Shown in pieces: positions 1-9,511 of a stretch of DNA of 40,316 nucleotides (its first letter is position 1; each line of letters opens with the position of its first letter). The translations under genes were made by a program, and so were the position numbers. Where the stretch lies: positions 1 through 40,316 of the forward strand of contig JAFZQB010000005.1 in assembly GCA_017552385.1 (NCBI GenBank). Direction: 5' to 3'. The stretch comes from Candidatus Saccharimonadota bacterium. GTDB taxonomy: Bacteria > Patescibacteriota > Saccharimonadia > Saccharimonadales > Saccharimonadaceae. The notes beneath the pieces were generated by a model. That model ran no database searches and was not told where the DNA came from. It saw only the letters and a program-made list of their open reading frames with translations.

Positions 1-3000
1 GGTGACATCCTAGACACTACTACCGAGACCGATCCTCAAACTAACGAATACAATCTTACCTTTGGTGTTAAGACCGACATCGACACTCCTGCTGGTACTT
101 ACAACAAGACCTTTACCCTTACGGCGGTGGCGAATGAGGCTGCCTATAGTGTCGCTTTTGATGCAAATGCTGGAGACGATGAAGTAACAAATATGCCAGA
201 TCCAAACCCGCAGACTACAGGAGTTTCTGGAGTTAACTTGGTCTTATCCAGCGCCATACCCCAACGCTCTGGGTATAATTTCTTAGGTTGGTCAGAAGAC
301 CAGAATGCTACCACGGCAACTTACTACCCAGACGGTAACTATCCGCTTGACGCGACAATATATAACGCAGCCACCCTTTATGCTGTCTGGAAGAATGTCT
401 CAGATGCGCTAACCTATAATATGTATGCTAATGGTGGCACCTATACAAACAATACGCCATTTAACTCTGTCTATTATCAAGCATCCTGTGCGTCTGTAGT
501 TGTTGGCACTTCCCCACAATATTCTCATACCCCAAATCTTCTTGATGATGGTAATAGAAATATGAACTATAGCGAAGGAAATGGTGCCGGTAATTACAAG
601 AACAGCTACGATCAGACTGAAGTTATTACAATTCCGGGAGCTAAAAGCCTTCATATTAGCCTTACGTACGGTGGCGAATCCGCTAGCTTTGACTGGGCTA
701 GCGTCTGGTATGGTGCACACCCTGACTACACTGCATACAACGATTATGATGCTGCTGAAAAGGTTTTTGCTAGTAATAAATTCGGCGGCGGCTCCGCTAC
801 GGTTATTGAGGGAGTAGTATACGGCGTCGATACTATCACCATTGCCTTCCGGTCTGATGGCGGCGGACATGGTAATGGGTATGGATATTATGCGGTGGTC
901 ACCGCCCTAAACGCTGATGGCAACACATTAAGTACCGGCGACAGCTATGAAGAATGCTCCTACCAAATAGCTACCGGCATTTACGAAGAGCCTACAAGAG
1001 ATGGCTATGTCTTCCTCGGTTGGAGCGCTAATCCTAACGCGACAGAACCTAGCTATACTATGGAGAATGAGCTGCTTGACAATCCAACTGGGGCCATTGG
1101 CGAGATTAAAAACTATTACGCTGTTTGGACCAATAGCCACGTTATCACAATTGCTTATGGGTTAGGAGTATCTAGCGTCGTGGTTGACAATAATACCTTA
1201 ACTAATGGCGATACTATTATTCTCGGCGAAGGACAGACTTATCCTATATTCATGAACACTGATGATGGATACACTATAGACAATTGGTCGGCCACGACGG
1301 GCACTATAGCTAGCCAAAAGAGAGCTACTACATACACTGTCGGCCTCGGTAACGCTACTCTCACTGCGACAGCAAAAATAATGCAGGCTTTACAGAGCTG
1401 GAACGACTGCGCCTCGCTCAATGTTGATGACGAGATTGAACTTTACGACATCCGCGATAACCAAGTATACACAGTTACTAAATGGAAAATGATTGCAGAT
1501 GGTTCTCAAACGGCATGCTGGATAAAAGACAACCTCAATCTTGGCGCAGAACCTCTTGTGGTTAATGAGCTTAACGCCGCCAACACCAATATAGTTAAAG
1601 CAAGCGCGGTATCTAAATCCGATTTTGAATCAAATTGGATTAACCATTCCGGTAGCCAAAGTTATATTTATCCGCGGATTCTTTCAATCACTAATGACAA
1701 TTCTCCGAGCGGATCCGATACTGATTCCTACGGAAATAAATATGGCACTCTCTATAATTTCGCCGCCGCCTCTGTGGGAACCGTTGTAGCCGATAGTGGT
1801 GATTTGCCGGACGGCGAGAATTCTGCCGATAGTCTATGCCCATACGGATGGCGTTTGCCAATTACCGACACCTATCCCAACACTCAAGCGGCCTCCCCTA
1901 TTGATTTGCCATCAATTAATGAGTACGAAGCCCTCGTTAACGCCAACTCCATTACTTTTACTACTTTACAATCTGAATTTAACTTTCCCATAAGTGGCTC
2001 TTTCAGCGGCAGTGGGATATATAATTTTAACGAAATGGCGCATTACTGGTCGTCGACCGAGGAGTGCCATAAAGACATGTTCGTCTTAGAAATGCGAATT
2101 TATTATGGCACAGAATACTTATATGCATCAACATATATAGATCGAGCTAGCCCTGGCTCCATCAAATGTGTGTTGGCAGACACCGCTTCAATTACATATG
2201 ATGCCAATGGTGGTTTGGGCGCCCCATTGAGTCAATCGGGTACGGTTGACCCTCATGAAGGTTTCACGCTCAGCGCTACTGAACCAACTAAAGACAACTA
2301 TGTCTTTGCGGGTTGGTCAGAAGATCAAAACGCTACTACTGCAGACTACTTAGCTGGTGAATCTTATCTTGGCTTATCCGGTGATGTTGTGCTCTATGCC
2401 GTATGGGTCCCAGCCCGCACTATTACAGTTTCATATAGCACTGGTATTTCTAGTATTATGCTAGACGGCAGCACTCTAGCAAATAATGACACCATTGTTC
2501 TTGGCGAGGGGATAACGTATAGGATTATCATGAACGTAGAGGCGGGCTATGGGATTGACAATTGGTCTACCACATCTGGCTCTATCGAGGAACAGAAACG
2601 AACAACTTACTATGAAGTGGGACCTAATGACGGCACCATTGCTGCTGCGGCCAAAGTCATTCCGGCCATGCAAGGGTGGAACGGCTGTTCTTCACTAAAC
2701 ATTAATGATGAGCTAGAATTATATGACATTCGTGATGGCACGGCATATACTATCGCTAAGCTTGGCGATGGTAAATGCTGGATGACCCAAAACCTTCGCC
2801 TGGATTTGTCCCTCTATGGTGACCAAATAAATACCAGCAATACGAATAACCCAACAAGCATCTTCTTAGCATCGGCCAACCAAAACCCAGCCGCATCAGC
2901 TAACTTTAAAGGGGAAGGATATGATGCCGACCGTTATGATGTTGTGAAATTTAACACTATGAATATCGGCGATTATTCTCTTGACCATTCCGGTCACACT

Positions 3001-6000
3001 TACGATGAAGGCGGCATTTATTATACCTGGTATACTGCAACGGCTGGCAACGGTGTATATAATTCGAATGATGCTACCGCCGACGGCGATCTTTGCCCGT
3101 CTGGTTGGTCACTCCCTACGGGCGGCGAGACTGGTGATTTCTTCATGCTGAATACGGCCATAAATTCCGGCGCTACCGATACTGCCGCCGGGCTACTCGA
3201 TCCCCCAGCTAACTTTATGCACTCTAGATACTTTAGTGAATATTATGCCAGAATAAATTATCACGACAATGTCGATAGCCATTACTGGAGCAGCACGCGT
3301 CAAAGCAACAGTTATGCCTATACGCTCCATATCAACGCTTATTACGACACAGCTTACTCTTATATCGGCCCGGGCACAGCCACTATCGGGACGGGTTCTG
3401 GTGCTACCGTCCGCTGCCTTGTTGGTAATAACTATCGCATACATTTCGACCCTAACACTGAAGATCAAGTGTTCGGAGCAATGGTTGACCAATACGTCAG
3501 GACTGGCGCCACGACACAGCTAAATGCGAACAGATTTTATCGTCAGCTGGGCGCGGGCTCTGGCTATAGATTCATAGCCTGGAATACAGAACCGGACGGT
3601 TCAGGAATATCTTACGGCGACGGCGCTTTCGTGTCTGACCTTGTCACGGCTGACTCTGCTATCACCCTTTATGCCCAGTGGGACTTAGTAAGCCCGCTTA
3701 TGGCCATAGAAATGAAAGGGAATGGGTTGAGTTTTGACAATAATTCGAACTCAAATACACTTTATTACTATAATGATTGCCGCAACGATTATGCGCCTAT
3801 AGAAAGGTATTCCCACACCTCGAATATTAATGACTCTGGCGTAAACGATGGAAATTATGATAGCGATCTTGCCACTAAAGACGTTATCACTATTCCGGGA
3901 GCTTCCAAATTGCGCGCAACAATTACCTACAGTACAGAAGATGGCTGGGATATGCTCTATGTTTTTGAAGGAGAATACACGGGCAACGTCACTCATGATA
4001 TGTCTGCTGGCCAACTACAAACATATCATGGTAGCTATAGCGCCATGACTACGGTCGTGCTAGATATCCCAGGCGACACCGCTACATTTGCTTTTTATTC
4101 TGACGGCGGGGTAGAATATTATGGCTATTATGCCGTCATTAATGCTCTAGACGGTGACGATAATATTATGCAAACCGCAGAAGCAATACAGACATGCAGC
4201 CGTTCTCTTGTTGCAGGCGAGTATCAAGTCCCATCAATACCTAGTAATCACAAGTTCCTAGGTTGGTCAGAAGATCAAAATGCTACTACCGCCGACTATA
4301 CGAAGGTAGCCGATCTTCTAAACATAGCCGGTGAGAACGGAGAGACTAAGACTCTTTACGCTATTTGGCATTATGTCTACATCATCCACTTTGACGGTAA
4401 CGGTGCAACGTCTGGTACAATGACCGACCAAATTATAACAAGTGGCGCGACGGAAAGCCTTAACTATAACTCCTTCTATCGCGAAGGGTACAGATTCATC
4501 GGTTGGAGCGAGGACCCAAACGCGGCGACATTTACTTATCGGGGCTGGGATAGTTACACCGCCCCAGATAACGGTGGAGAGATTACGCTTTATGCCGTTT
4601 GGGGTTTGCCATACTCAATCGTCTACGATGGTAATGGCGCCACGGACGGCGAGGCAACCGAATCACACAATGATATAAACGAGGGATATGTTATCAACCT
4701 CTACGCTTCCAACTACGCTCGCCCAGGCTATGGTTTCGTTGGCTGGTCCACTGACCCCTTAGCACAGCCAAATGATGGTATCTCTACTATTTATGGCCCA
4801 AATGAAACGATCGACGCCCCAGCATATCCAGGTTCAGATGTTCTTACTCTTTACGCTATTTGGATCCCGAAAGATACTGCTTATACCCTCCAGGATTTTG
4901 ACAGCGCCGCTTTTGAATCCGCCAATCCTAGCGTCACTATCACGGCACTAGAAGATACGCGCGACGGTAATGTTTATGCGGTTTCGAAGCTTGCTGACGG
5001 CAAATGGTGGATGATCGAGAATCTTCGTCTTAACCCCGCAGATCCAAACACAACAATCACGAAGAACAATACAAATAACCCAACAGATACATTTATTGAC
5101 GCTGATATAGTCCTTTCAAACATCCAAAATGCTTCCGGCGATAAAGCGTATGTGAATCCCTATTATCGCACTTGCACTGACTCTAGTATTTCTTGCATTG
5201 ACCAAATATCCTTCGGGATCAGTAATCTAAACGGTACTACGGCCAGCCCGTCAAACTACAATCAGGATACTCGTTGGTACTCATACGGAGTTATGTACAA
5301 CTGGTATACCGCTACGGCTGGTAATGGAACCTATAGCGGAGTTTATGAAGATGGGGCGGTGGCGGGTGATATCTGCCCCAGCGGTTGGCGCCTACCATCC
5401 ATAGGAGATTCATCTAGCGACTTTTCTAATCTCGACATAGCTATCGGTGGCAACGGAACGGAAGACACAGATATTGCTATTGACAATCTATGGCATTCTT
5501 ACCCAAATAACTTTCTGATGTCAGGACATTATAGAGGCACAGCTAGGAGATATACTCACTCGTGCACGGTTTATTGGGGGAACGTGCCATATTCTAATGA
5601 CGGAGGAGCCGTCTTTTATACTGACTATAACGATGTAGTTTATGCGAGCGGAGCGGCTAATTATAAATACGACGGCGCGCCTGTTCGCTGCGTTGCGAAA
5701 TCTACTCCTTCTCTCTCCCTCTCTCTCGGTACTGGCGTAGCTAGCGTTACGGTTGATGGCGTAACATATGATGGCGGCACCCCTATCTCTCTCGCAGAAA
5801 ACTCCACCCATACCATCAACATGACTCTTGTTTCCGGCTATGAATTCGACAACTGGTCCATCTCAGGAGCTGGAACCACTCTCGGCTCCACCTCTACCCA
5901 GAGCACTACTATCACGATCGGCACCGTTAACGTTACCCTGATTGCTAACGCCAAACCTATTAACTTTGATAGTGCCTTTGCCTCTGCCGGCAAAACCAAA

Positions 6001-7170
6001 CAGGGCAGTTATTACACTATGCAAGATATGACTGCTAGTATTTGCTCCTCGGTTGGTATCGGACAAACCGGTATACTAATAGACATTCGTGACGGCACAG
6101 AATATACGGTCGCCAAACTTGCTGACGGTAAATGCTGGATGACTCAGAATATGCGTCTAGACTTCTCGTCTTCCGCTATCACTACTCAATCAGTCGCTGA
6201 CCTGGAGAGTGCTACTAATAATCCCGCCTCTGGATTCTGGGCCGCAGCTCAAGGCGCCACTGCTTCAAACTCTGGGTTCGGTTCTAGCAATTACGATATC
6301 GTCAAATATAGCAAAATAAATATTGGTGACAACACCACAGACTCCACCGACCACACCTATGACGAGTATGGCATCTACTACAACTGGTATACCGCTACCG
6401 CTGGCCAAGGTACCAGAAGCAAATCTTCTGGCAATACTGATGGTGATCTTTGCCCGAGTGGTTGGCATCTTCCAACGGGGAATGTTAGTAATACTGATGG
6501 TGACTTTTATGACTTAAACGTTGCCATTAATAGTGGTTCAACCACCGATTACTCTGGGCTTATTGCCTCTCCAGCAAGCTTCCTTTATTCTGGATCCATT
6601 GCTGATTCTAGCTATATGTATCGCGGTACGTCTGGTATTTACTGGAGCAGCACGGCATTTAGCACCAATAGTGACCAAGCTTTCCTTCTCTACTTTGGTA
6701 GCGATCTCGGCGTTGTCTGGCCTGGTATTGGCCTGGTTGATAAAACTATGGGGCAGCCAATTCGTTGTCTTGTTGATGGCAGCACCACTCAACAATCACC
6801 AGACCCAGAGCCAGCAGCCGCTCCGCAACAGAGTAATCAACAAAGTAGTCCCGTTCCTGTTCGGGCCCAATCAGCTGCCGCTCAGCAGACGGCACACAAC
6901 GATTCAATCGGCGCCGAAGATGAGACCAAAGACGAGAGTTCAGAAGAAACAAATGTCCAACCGCTTGGTGTAAATAAAGAACTCGATGAAGCGGTAAGCT
7001 CTGCCGCAAATATTAGCAACTCGGACAACACAACTAGTATTTTTGGTACTATTGCCATAGTTGGAGCCGGTATTGCCACGACTACTGGCCTCTTACTTCT
7101 AGCGAGTAAGAAACGAGAAGAAGATGAATGTGGCTCAGAGATCGACGATGGCTCAAATCGTCAAATATAA
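1..7170 (+). CDS. Giant FISUMP / InlB-repeat surface protein, 5' end outside window
   Basis: The frame is open from base 1, so the gene is cut by the left edge; a GTG at 127 is internal. About 2389 residues are visible. Approximate order: seven InlB B-type (Flg_new) repeats (about 48-130, 310-378, 730-805, 1144-1232, 1396-1458, 1459-1536, 1537-1622), two CUB-like domains (138-305, 1235-1395), three divergent bacterial repeats with a DNWS motif (380-460, 806-888, 1905-1988), and four FISUMP domains (478-728, 900-1143, 1645-1900, 2025-2262) marked by DIRDG, CWMTQN, CPSGW and WSST. A Gln/Pro/Glu-rich linker, one membrane helix (about 2347-2370) and a short charged tail with a KK start end the protein. 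It is probably anchored with its repeats outside the cell, as an adhesin or host-contact protein. The binding partner cannot be told from sequence. The true N-terminus and any signal peptide are not in the window. Confidence 0.9.
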   Translation, partial: GDILDTTTETDPQTNEYNLTFGVKTDIDTPAGTYNKTFTLTAVANEAAYSVAFDANAGDDEVTNMPDPNPQTTGVSGVNLVLSSAIPQRSGYNFLGWSEDQNATTATYYPDGNYPLDATIYNAATLYAVWKNVSDALTYNMYANGGTYTNNTPFNSVYYQASCASVVVGTSPQYSHTPNLLDDGNRNMNYSEGNGAGNYKNSYDQTEVITIPGAKSLHISLTYGGESASFDWASVWYGAHPDYTAYNDYDAAEKVFASNKFGGGSATVIEGVVYGVDTITIAFRSDGGGHGNGYGYYAVVTALNADGNTLSTGDSYEECSYQIATGIYEEPTRDGYVFLGWSANPNATEPSYTMENELLDNPTGAIGEIKNYYAVWTNSHVITIAYGLGVSSVVVDNNTLTNGDTIILGEGQTYPIFMNTDDGYTIDNWSATTGTIASQKRATTYTVGLGNATLTATAKIMQALQSWNDCASLNVDDEIELYDIRDNQVYTVTKWKMIADGSQTACWIKDNLNLGAEPLVVNELNAANTNIVKASAVSKSDFESNWINHSGSQSYIYPRILSITNDNSPSGSDTDSYGNKYGTLYNFAAASVGTVVADSGDLPDGENSADSLCPYGWRLPITDTYPNTQAASPIDLPSINEYEALVNANSITFTTLQSEFNFPISGSFSGSGIYNFNEMAHYWSSTEECHKDMFVLEMRIYYGTEYLYASTYIDRASPGSIKCVLADTASITYDANGGLGAPLSQSGTVDPHEGFTLSATEPTKDNYVFAGWSEDQNATTADYLAGESYLGLSGDVVLYAVWVPARTITVSYSTGISSIMLDGSTLANNDTIVLGEGITYRIIMNVEAGYGIDNWSTTSGSIEEQKRTTYYEVGPNDGTIAAAAKVIPAMQGWNGCSSLNINDELELYDIRDGTAYTIAKLGDGKCWMTQNLRLDLSLYGDQINTSNTNNPTSIFLASANQNPAASANFKGEGYDADRYDVVKFNTMNIGDYSLDHSGHTYDEGGIYYTWYTATAGNGVYNSNDATADGDLCPSGWSLPTGGETGDFFMLNTAINSGATDTAAGLLDPPANFMHSRYFSEYYARINYHDNVDSHYWSSTRQSNSYAYTLHINAYYDTAYSYIGPGTATIGTGSGATVRCLVGNNYRIHFDPNTEDQVFGAMVDQYVRTGATTQLNANRFYRQLGAGSGYRFIAWNTEPDGSGISYGDGAFVSDLVTADSAITLYAQWDLVSPLMAIEMKGNGLSFDNNSNSNTLYYYNDCRNDYAPIERYSHTSNINDSGVNDGNYDSDLATKDVITIPGASKLRATITYSTEDGWDMLYVFEGEYTGNVTHDMSAGQLQTYHGSYSAMTTVVLDIPGDTATFAFYSDGGVEYYGYYAVINALDGDDNIMQTAEAIQTCSRSLVAGEYQVPSIPSNHKFLGWSEDQNATTADYTKVADLLNIAGENGETKTLYAIWHYVYIIHFDGNGATSGTMTDQIITSGATESLNYNSFYREGYRFIGWSEDPNAATFTYRGWDSYTAPDNGGEITLYAVWGLPYSIVYDGNGATDGEATESHNDINEGYVINLYASNYARPGYGFVGWSTDPLAQPNDGISTIYGPNETIDAPAYPGSDVLTLYAIWIPKDTAYTLQDFDSAAFESANPSVTITALEDTRDGNVYAVSKLADGKWWMIENLRLNPADPNTTITKNNTNNPTDTFIDADIVLSNIQNASGDKAYVNPYYRTCTDSSISCIDQISFGISNLNGTTASPSNYNQDTRWYSYGVMYNWYTATAGNGTYSGVYEDGAVAGDICPSGWRLPSIGDSSSDFSNLDIAIGGNGTEDTDIAIDNLWHSYPNNFLMSGHYRGTARRYTHSCTVYWGNVPYSNDGGAVFYTDYNDVVYASGAANYKYDGAPVRCVAKSTPSLSLSLGTGVASVTVDGVTYDGGTPISLAENSTHTINMTLVSGYEFDNWSISGAGTTLGSTSTQSTTITIGTVNVTLIANAKPINFDSAFASAGKTKQGSYYTMQDMTASICSSVGIGQTGILIDIRDGTEYTVAKLADGKCWMTQNMRLDFSSSAITTQSVADLESATNNPASGFWAAAQGATASNSGFGSSNYDIVKYSKINIGDNTTDSTDHTYDEYGIYYNWYTATAGQGTRSKSSGNTDGDLCPSGWHLPTGNVSNTDGDFYDLNVAINSGSTTDYSGLIASPASFLYSGSIADSSYMYRGTSGIYWSSTAFSTNSDQAFLLYFGSDLGVVWPGIGLVDKTMGQPIRCLVDGSTTQQSPDPEPAAAPQQSNQQSSPVPVRAQSAAAQQTAHNDSIGAEDETKDESSEETNVQPLGVNKELDEAVSSAANISNSDNTTSIFGTIAIVGAGIATTTGLLLLASKKREEDECGSEIDDGSNRQI
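287..320 (+). repeat. Coding repeat, copy 1 (GWSEDQNATTA)
   Basis: First of three near-identical DNA copies inside the giant surface gene, each encoding GWSEDQNATTA at the end of an InlB-type repeat. The other copies are at 2311-2344 and 4261-4294. Similarity at DNA level is higher than the rest of the repeats, which suggests recent duplication or conversion. Confidence 0.75.
2311..2344 (+). repeat. Coding repeat, copy 2 (GWSEDQNATTA)
   Basis: Second copy of the repeat described at 287-320. It is closest to copy 3, sharing the run through GATCAAAA. Confidence 0.75.
4261..4294 (+). repeat. Coding repeat, copy 3 (GWSEDQNATTA)
   Basis: Third copy of the repeat described at 287-320; nearly identical to copy 2. 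Confidence 0.75.
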
Positions 7171-7210
7171 ACACTACCTTCCGTGCGGCGTCGCAAAGTT
7201 GCCCGCATCA

Positions 7211-7219
7211 TGATATAAT
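7211..7219 (+). promoter_or_regulatory. Extended -10 promoter, leaderless methyltransferase gene
   Basis: TGATATAAT ends 7 bases before the GTG at 7227. Transcription would begin at or next to the start codon. No Shine-Dalgarno site is present. Confidence 0.75.
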
Positions 7220-7226
7220 CTTCCCT

Positions 7227-8420
7227 GTGAAATCTTCTAAGATAATTCAAACAAACATCAAGATTGACAGTTTAGTCCCTGGCGGGCAGGGAATTGGCAC
7301 GCTCGAAGATGGCAAAAAAGTTTTCTTATGGAACGCTCTTCCAGGAGAAACTATCTCTGAGCTAATAGTTGCCAAACAGAAGACTCATTTCCTCGAAGGT
7401 ATTGCTACGAAAATAGAGCAACCATCCAAGTATCGTGTTGAACCAAAAGACGCCTGCTTTCTCTCTACTTCACCGTGGCAAATCATGGATTTCAATTATG
7501 AGCTAGGGCAGAAACGTTTGCTCGTTGTTGAATCACTAAGACAGGAACACGTTATGGTGCCAGAAGGTACCAAAGTTGAATCGGTGCGGAGTGATGGAAA
7601 AGAGTGGTTCTACCGCAATAAAATGGAATACGCGCTTTTTTGGGCCAAAGAAGACGAAAAGATACATATCGCATTTCATAGTCGTGGGTCGCACCAAAAA
7701 TTCCCAATCGAAGATAGCTCAATCGAAAAACCAGAGATATTAGAGTCTGCCAAGGCTATCGTTGATGGACTTAATGCAGAGCACGACGACTCTCGTAAAT
7801 ATCAATCTATGCTGCTTCGGGCTTCTAGCGACGGAACAGTATCGGGCGGCCTTTTCGAGAACCACAAGCCACACCCACCCTTTAAAAACCTTAGTGACAC
7901 AATCCTAGGCCAAACCTATACGTATTCGCCGAATGGATTCTTCCAAATTAACCTACCGGTTTATGAACTCGCACTTAAAGAAATTAAGAACTATATCGAT
8001 ACCGCGAAGGTCTTAGATTTATACTCTGGTGTTGGGACGATTGGTCTTTCAGTGGCGCGAGACAAAAATCTAACTCTTGTTGAAAGCAACGAAGCGGCCT
8101 TTCGAGAGCTTAAAAACAATTGTCGAGGCACAAGTGCAGTTCCGATTCTCGCTAAAAGCGAAGAAGCTCTTGAATACATTGCTCCCGATTTGACCGTCAT
8201 TCTTGATCCGCCACGCGCCGGTTGCGATAGACAATTAATCGAAGCATTACTTAAAAAAACCCCAGAAACAATTATCTATCTCTCTTGCAATCCATCAACT
8301 CAAGCACGAGACATAAAGCTTCTCGAAGAAAAATATATCATAGAACGAATAGCGCCATTTAATTTCTTCCCTAAAACCCCGCATATAGAAAACTTAGTTG
8401 TCATGCGCCGTATAATCTGA
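7227..8420 (+). CDS. TrmA/RlmD-type RNA (uracil-C5)-methyltransferase
   Basis: A 397-residue SAM-dependent enzyme that would methylate C5 of a uridine in rRNA or tRNA. An N-terminal TRAM-like segment (first ~60 residues) precedes a Rossmann methyltransferase domain with DLYSGVGTIG (SAM binding), DPPRAG and SCNPST, whose Cys is the family nucleophile. The four-cysteine iron-sulfur motif of RlmD is not seen: the region reads ACFLSTSPW with a single Cys, so the cluster is probably absent. The open frame extends to 7128, overlapping the surface gene, but the GTG at 7227 fits the -10 box just upstream. The substrate (tRNA U54 or a 23S site) cannot be fixed from sequence. TGA is the stop codon. Confidence 0.9.
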   Translation: MKSSKIIQTNIKIDSLVPGGQGIGTLEDGKKVFLWNALPGETISELIVAKQKTHFLEGIATKIEQPSKYRVEPKDACFLSTSPWQIMDFNYELGQKRLLVVESLRQEHVMVPEGTKVESVRSDGKEWFYRNKMEYALFWAKEDEKIHIAFHSRGSHQKFPIEDSSIEKPEILESAKAIVDGLNAEHDDSRKYQSMLLRASSDGTVSGGLFENHKPHPPFKNLSDTILGQTYTYSPNGFFQINLPVYELALKEIKNYIDTAKVLDLYSGVGTIGLSVARDKNLTLVESNEAAFRELKNNCRGTSAVPILAKSEEALEYIAPDLTVILDPPRAGCDRQLIEALLKKTPETIIYLSCNPSTQARDIKLLEEKYIIERIAPFNFFPKTPHIENLVVMRRII

Positions 8421-8445
8421 TAGACTCACGTTCTTACCCGAACTG

Positions 8446-8454
8446 TGATATAAT
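8446..8454 (+). promoter_or_regulatory. Extended -10 promoter of ruvB
   Basis: TGATATAAT ends 8 bases before the ruvB ATG. No Shine-Dalgarno site; predicted leaderless. Confidence 0.75.
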
Positions 8455-8462
8455 CTCTCCAT

Positions 8463-9485
8463 ATGGCCATTGAAAGAAGTACCAAGCGCATTGTCGATAC
8501 TAATCCTCACGACGATGATTCAGAGGAGCAAGTTTTTGAAAAGTCACTTCGACCGGCAACTTTCACTGAATACATCGGGCAAGAACGTCTAAAGACCAAC
8601 CTTAAACTCGCTATTGATGCGGTTAAGAAACGCGGCGATGGCTCCACTTTGGATCACGTATTGCTATACGGTCCACCTGGACTCGGCAAAACTACCATGG
8701 CGAATGTTATCGCGCACGAGCTTGGCGCGAATCTACGCGTTACTTCTGGTCCCGCCATTGAACGTGCCGGCGATCTCGCAAGTATTTTGACTAATCTTCA
8801 AGACGGCGATGTTTTGTTTATCGACGAGATACATCGTCTACGCCGTGTCGTAGAAGAAATTTTGTATTCTGCTATGGAAGATTACAAGCTCGATATCGTT
8901 ATAGGCAAAGGTCCCGCCGCCCGTTCTGTTCGTCTCGATTTACCTCGTTTTACAGTCATCGGTGCCACCACTCGTACCGGTGCTCTCGCTGGCCCACTTC
9001 GTGATCGTTTTGGTATTATACATCGTCTTGAATATTACAAAGAAAATGAAATCGGTCAAATTATTACTCGTACTGCCGCAATACTTGGTAAAGACATTTC
9101 TCCCGATGCTGTAGAGCTTCTCTCCACGCGTTGTCGCCTCACGCCGCGTATTGCCAATCGTCTTGTTAAACGCGTTCGTGATTATGCTGATGTTAACGGC
9201 GACGGTATAATTGATGCTAAGCTCACAACTTCTGCATTAAAAATGATGGAAATCGACGAATATGGCCTGGATCCTGCCGATCGCAATATGCTCTCTCTCA
9301 TGGTTGAGAACTACGGCGACCGTCCGGTTGGCCTATCAACTATTGCCGCACTTACCGGTGACGAAGCTACTACTATCGAAGAATATTACGAGCCATATTT
9401 ATTGCAACTTGGTTTTCTGGAACGCACACCAAAAGGCCGCGTTGTGACGCCAAAGGCACGAGAGCACTTAAAGAAGCACAAATAG
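8463..9485 (+). CDS. ruvB: Holliday junction branch-migration helicase RuvB
   Basis: A 340-residue AAA+ motor that, as a hexamer with RuvA, drives branch migration of Holliday junctions. The N-terminus has LRPATFTEYIGQ; Walker A is GPPGLGKTT (about 70-78); Walker B is LFIDEIHR (about 118); the sensor region is GATTRTGALAGPLRDRFG, and the C-terminal winged-helix domain has GLDPADR and RVVTPKA. Length and order are canonical. ruvA and ruvC are not adjacent. The start follows a -10 box directly. Confidence 0.97.
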   Translation: MAIERSTKRIVDTNPHDDDSEEQVFEKSLRPATFTEYIGQERLKTNLKLAIDAVKKRGDGSTLDHVLLYGPPGLGKTTMANVIAHELGANLRVTSGPAIERAGDLASILTNLQDGDVLFIDEIHRLRRVVEEILYSAMEDYKLDIVIGKGPAARSVRLDLPRFTVIGATTRTGALAGPLRDRFGIIHRLEYYKENEIGQIITRTAAILGKDISPDAVELLSTRCRLTPRIANRLVKRVRDYADVNGDGIIDAKLTTSALKMMEIDEYGLDPADRNMLSLMVENYGDRPVGLSTIAALTGDEATTIEEYYEPYLLQLGFLERTPKGRVVTPKAREHLKKHK

Positions 9486-9493
9486 CTATTTTA

Positions 9494-9502
9494 TGTTATA
9501 AT
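9494..9502 (+). promoter_or_regulatory. Extended -10 promoter of lepA
   Basis: TGTTATAAT ends 9 bases before the lepA ATG, in an AT-rich run. No Shine-Dalgarno site; predicted leaderless. Confidence 0.7.
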
Positions 9503-9511
9503 ATATATAAT

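Noticed and set aside
127-129. GTG at 127 as the start of the giant surface gene
   Set aside because: The same frame is open back to base 1 with matching repeat-type protein sequence (DTPAGTYNKTFTLTA), so the true start lies outside the window.
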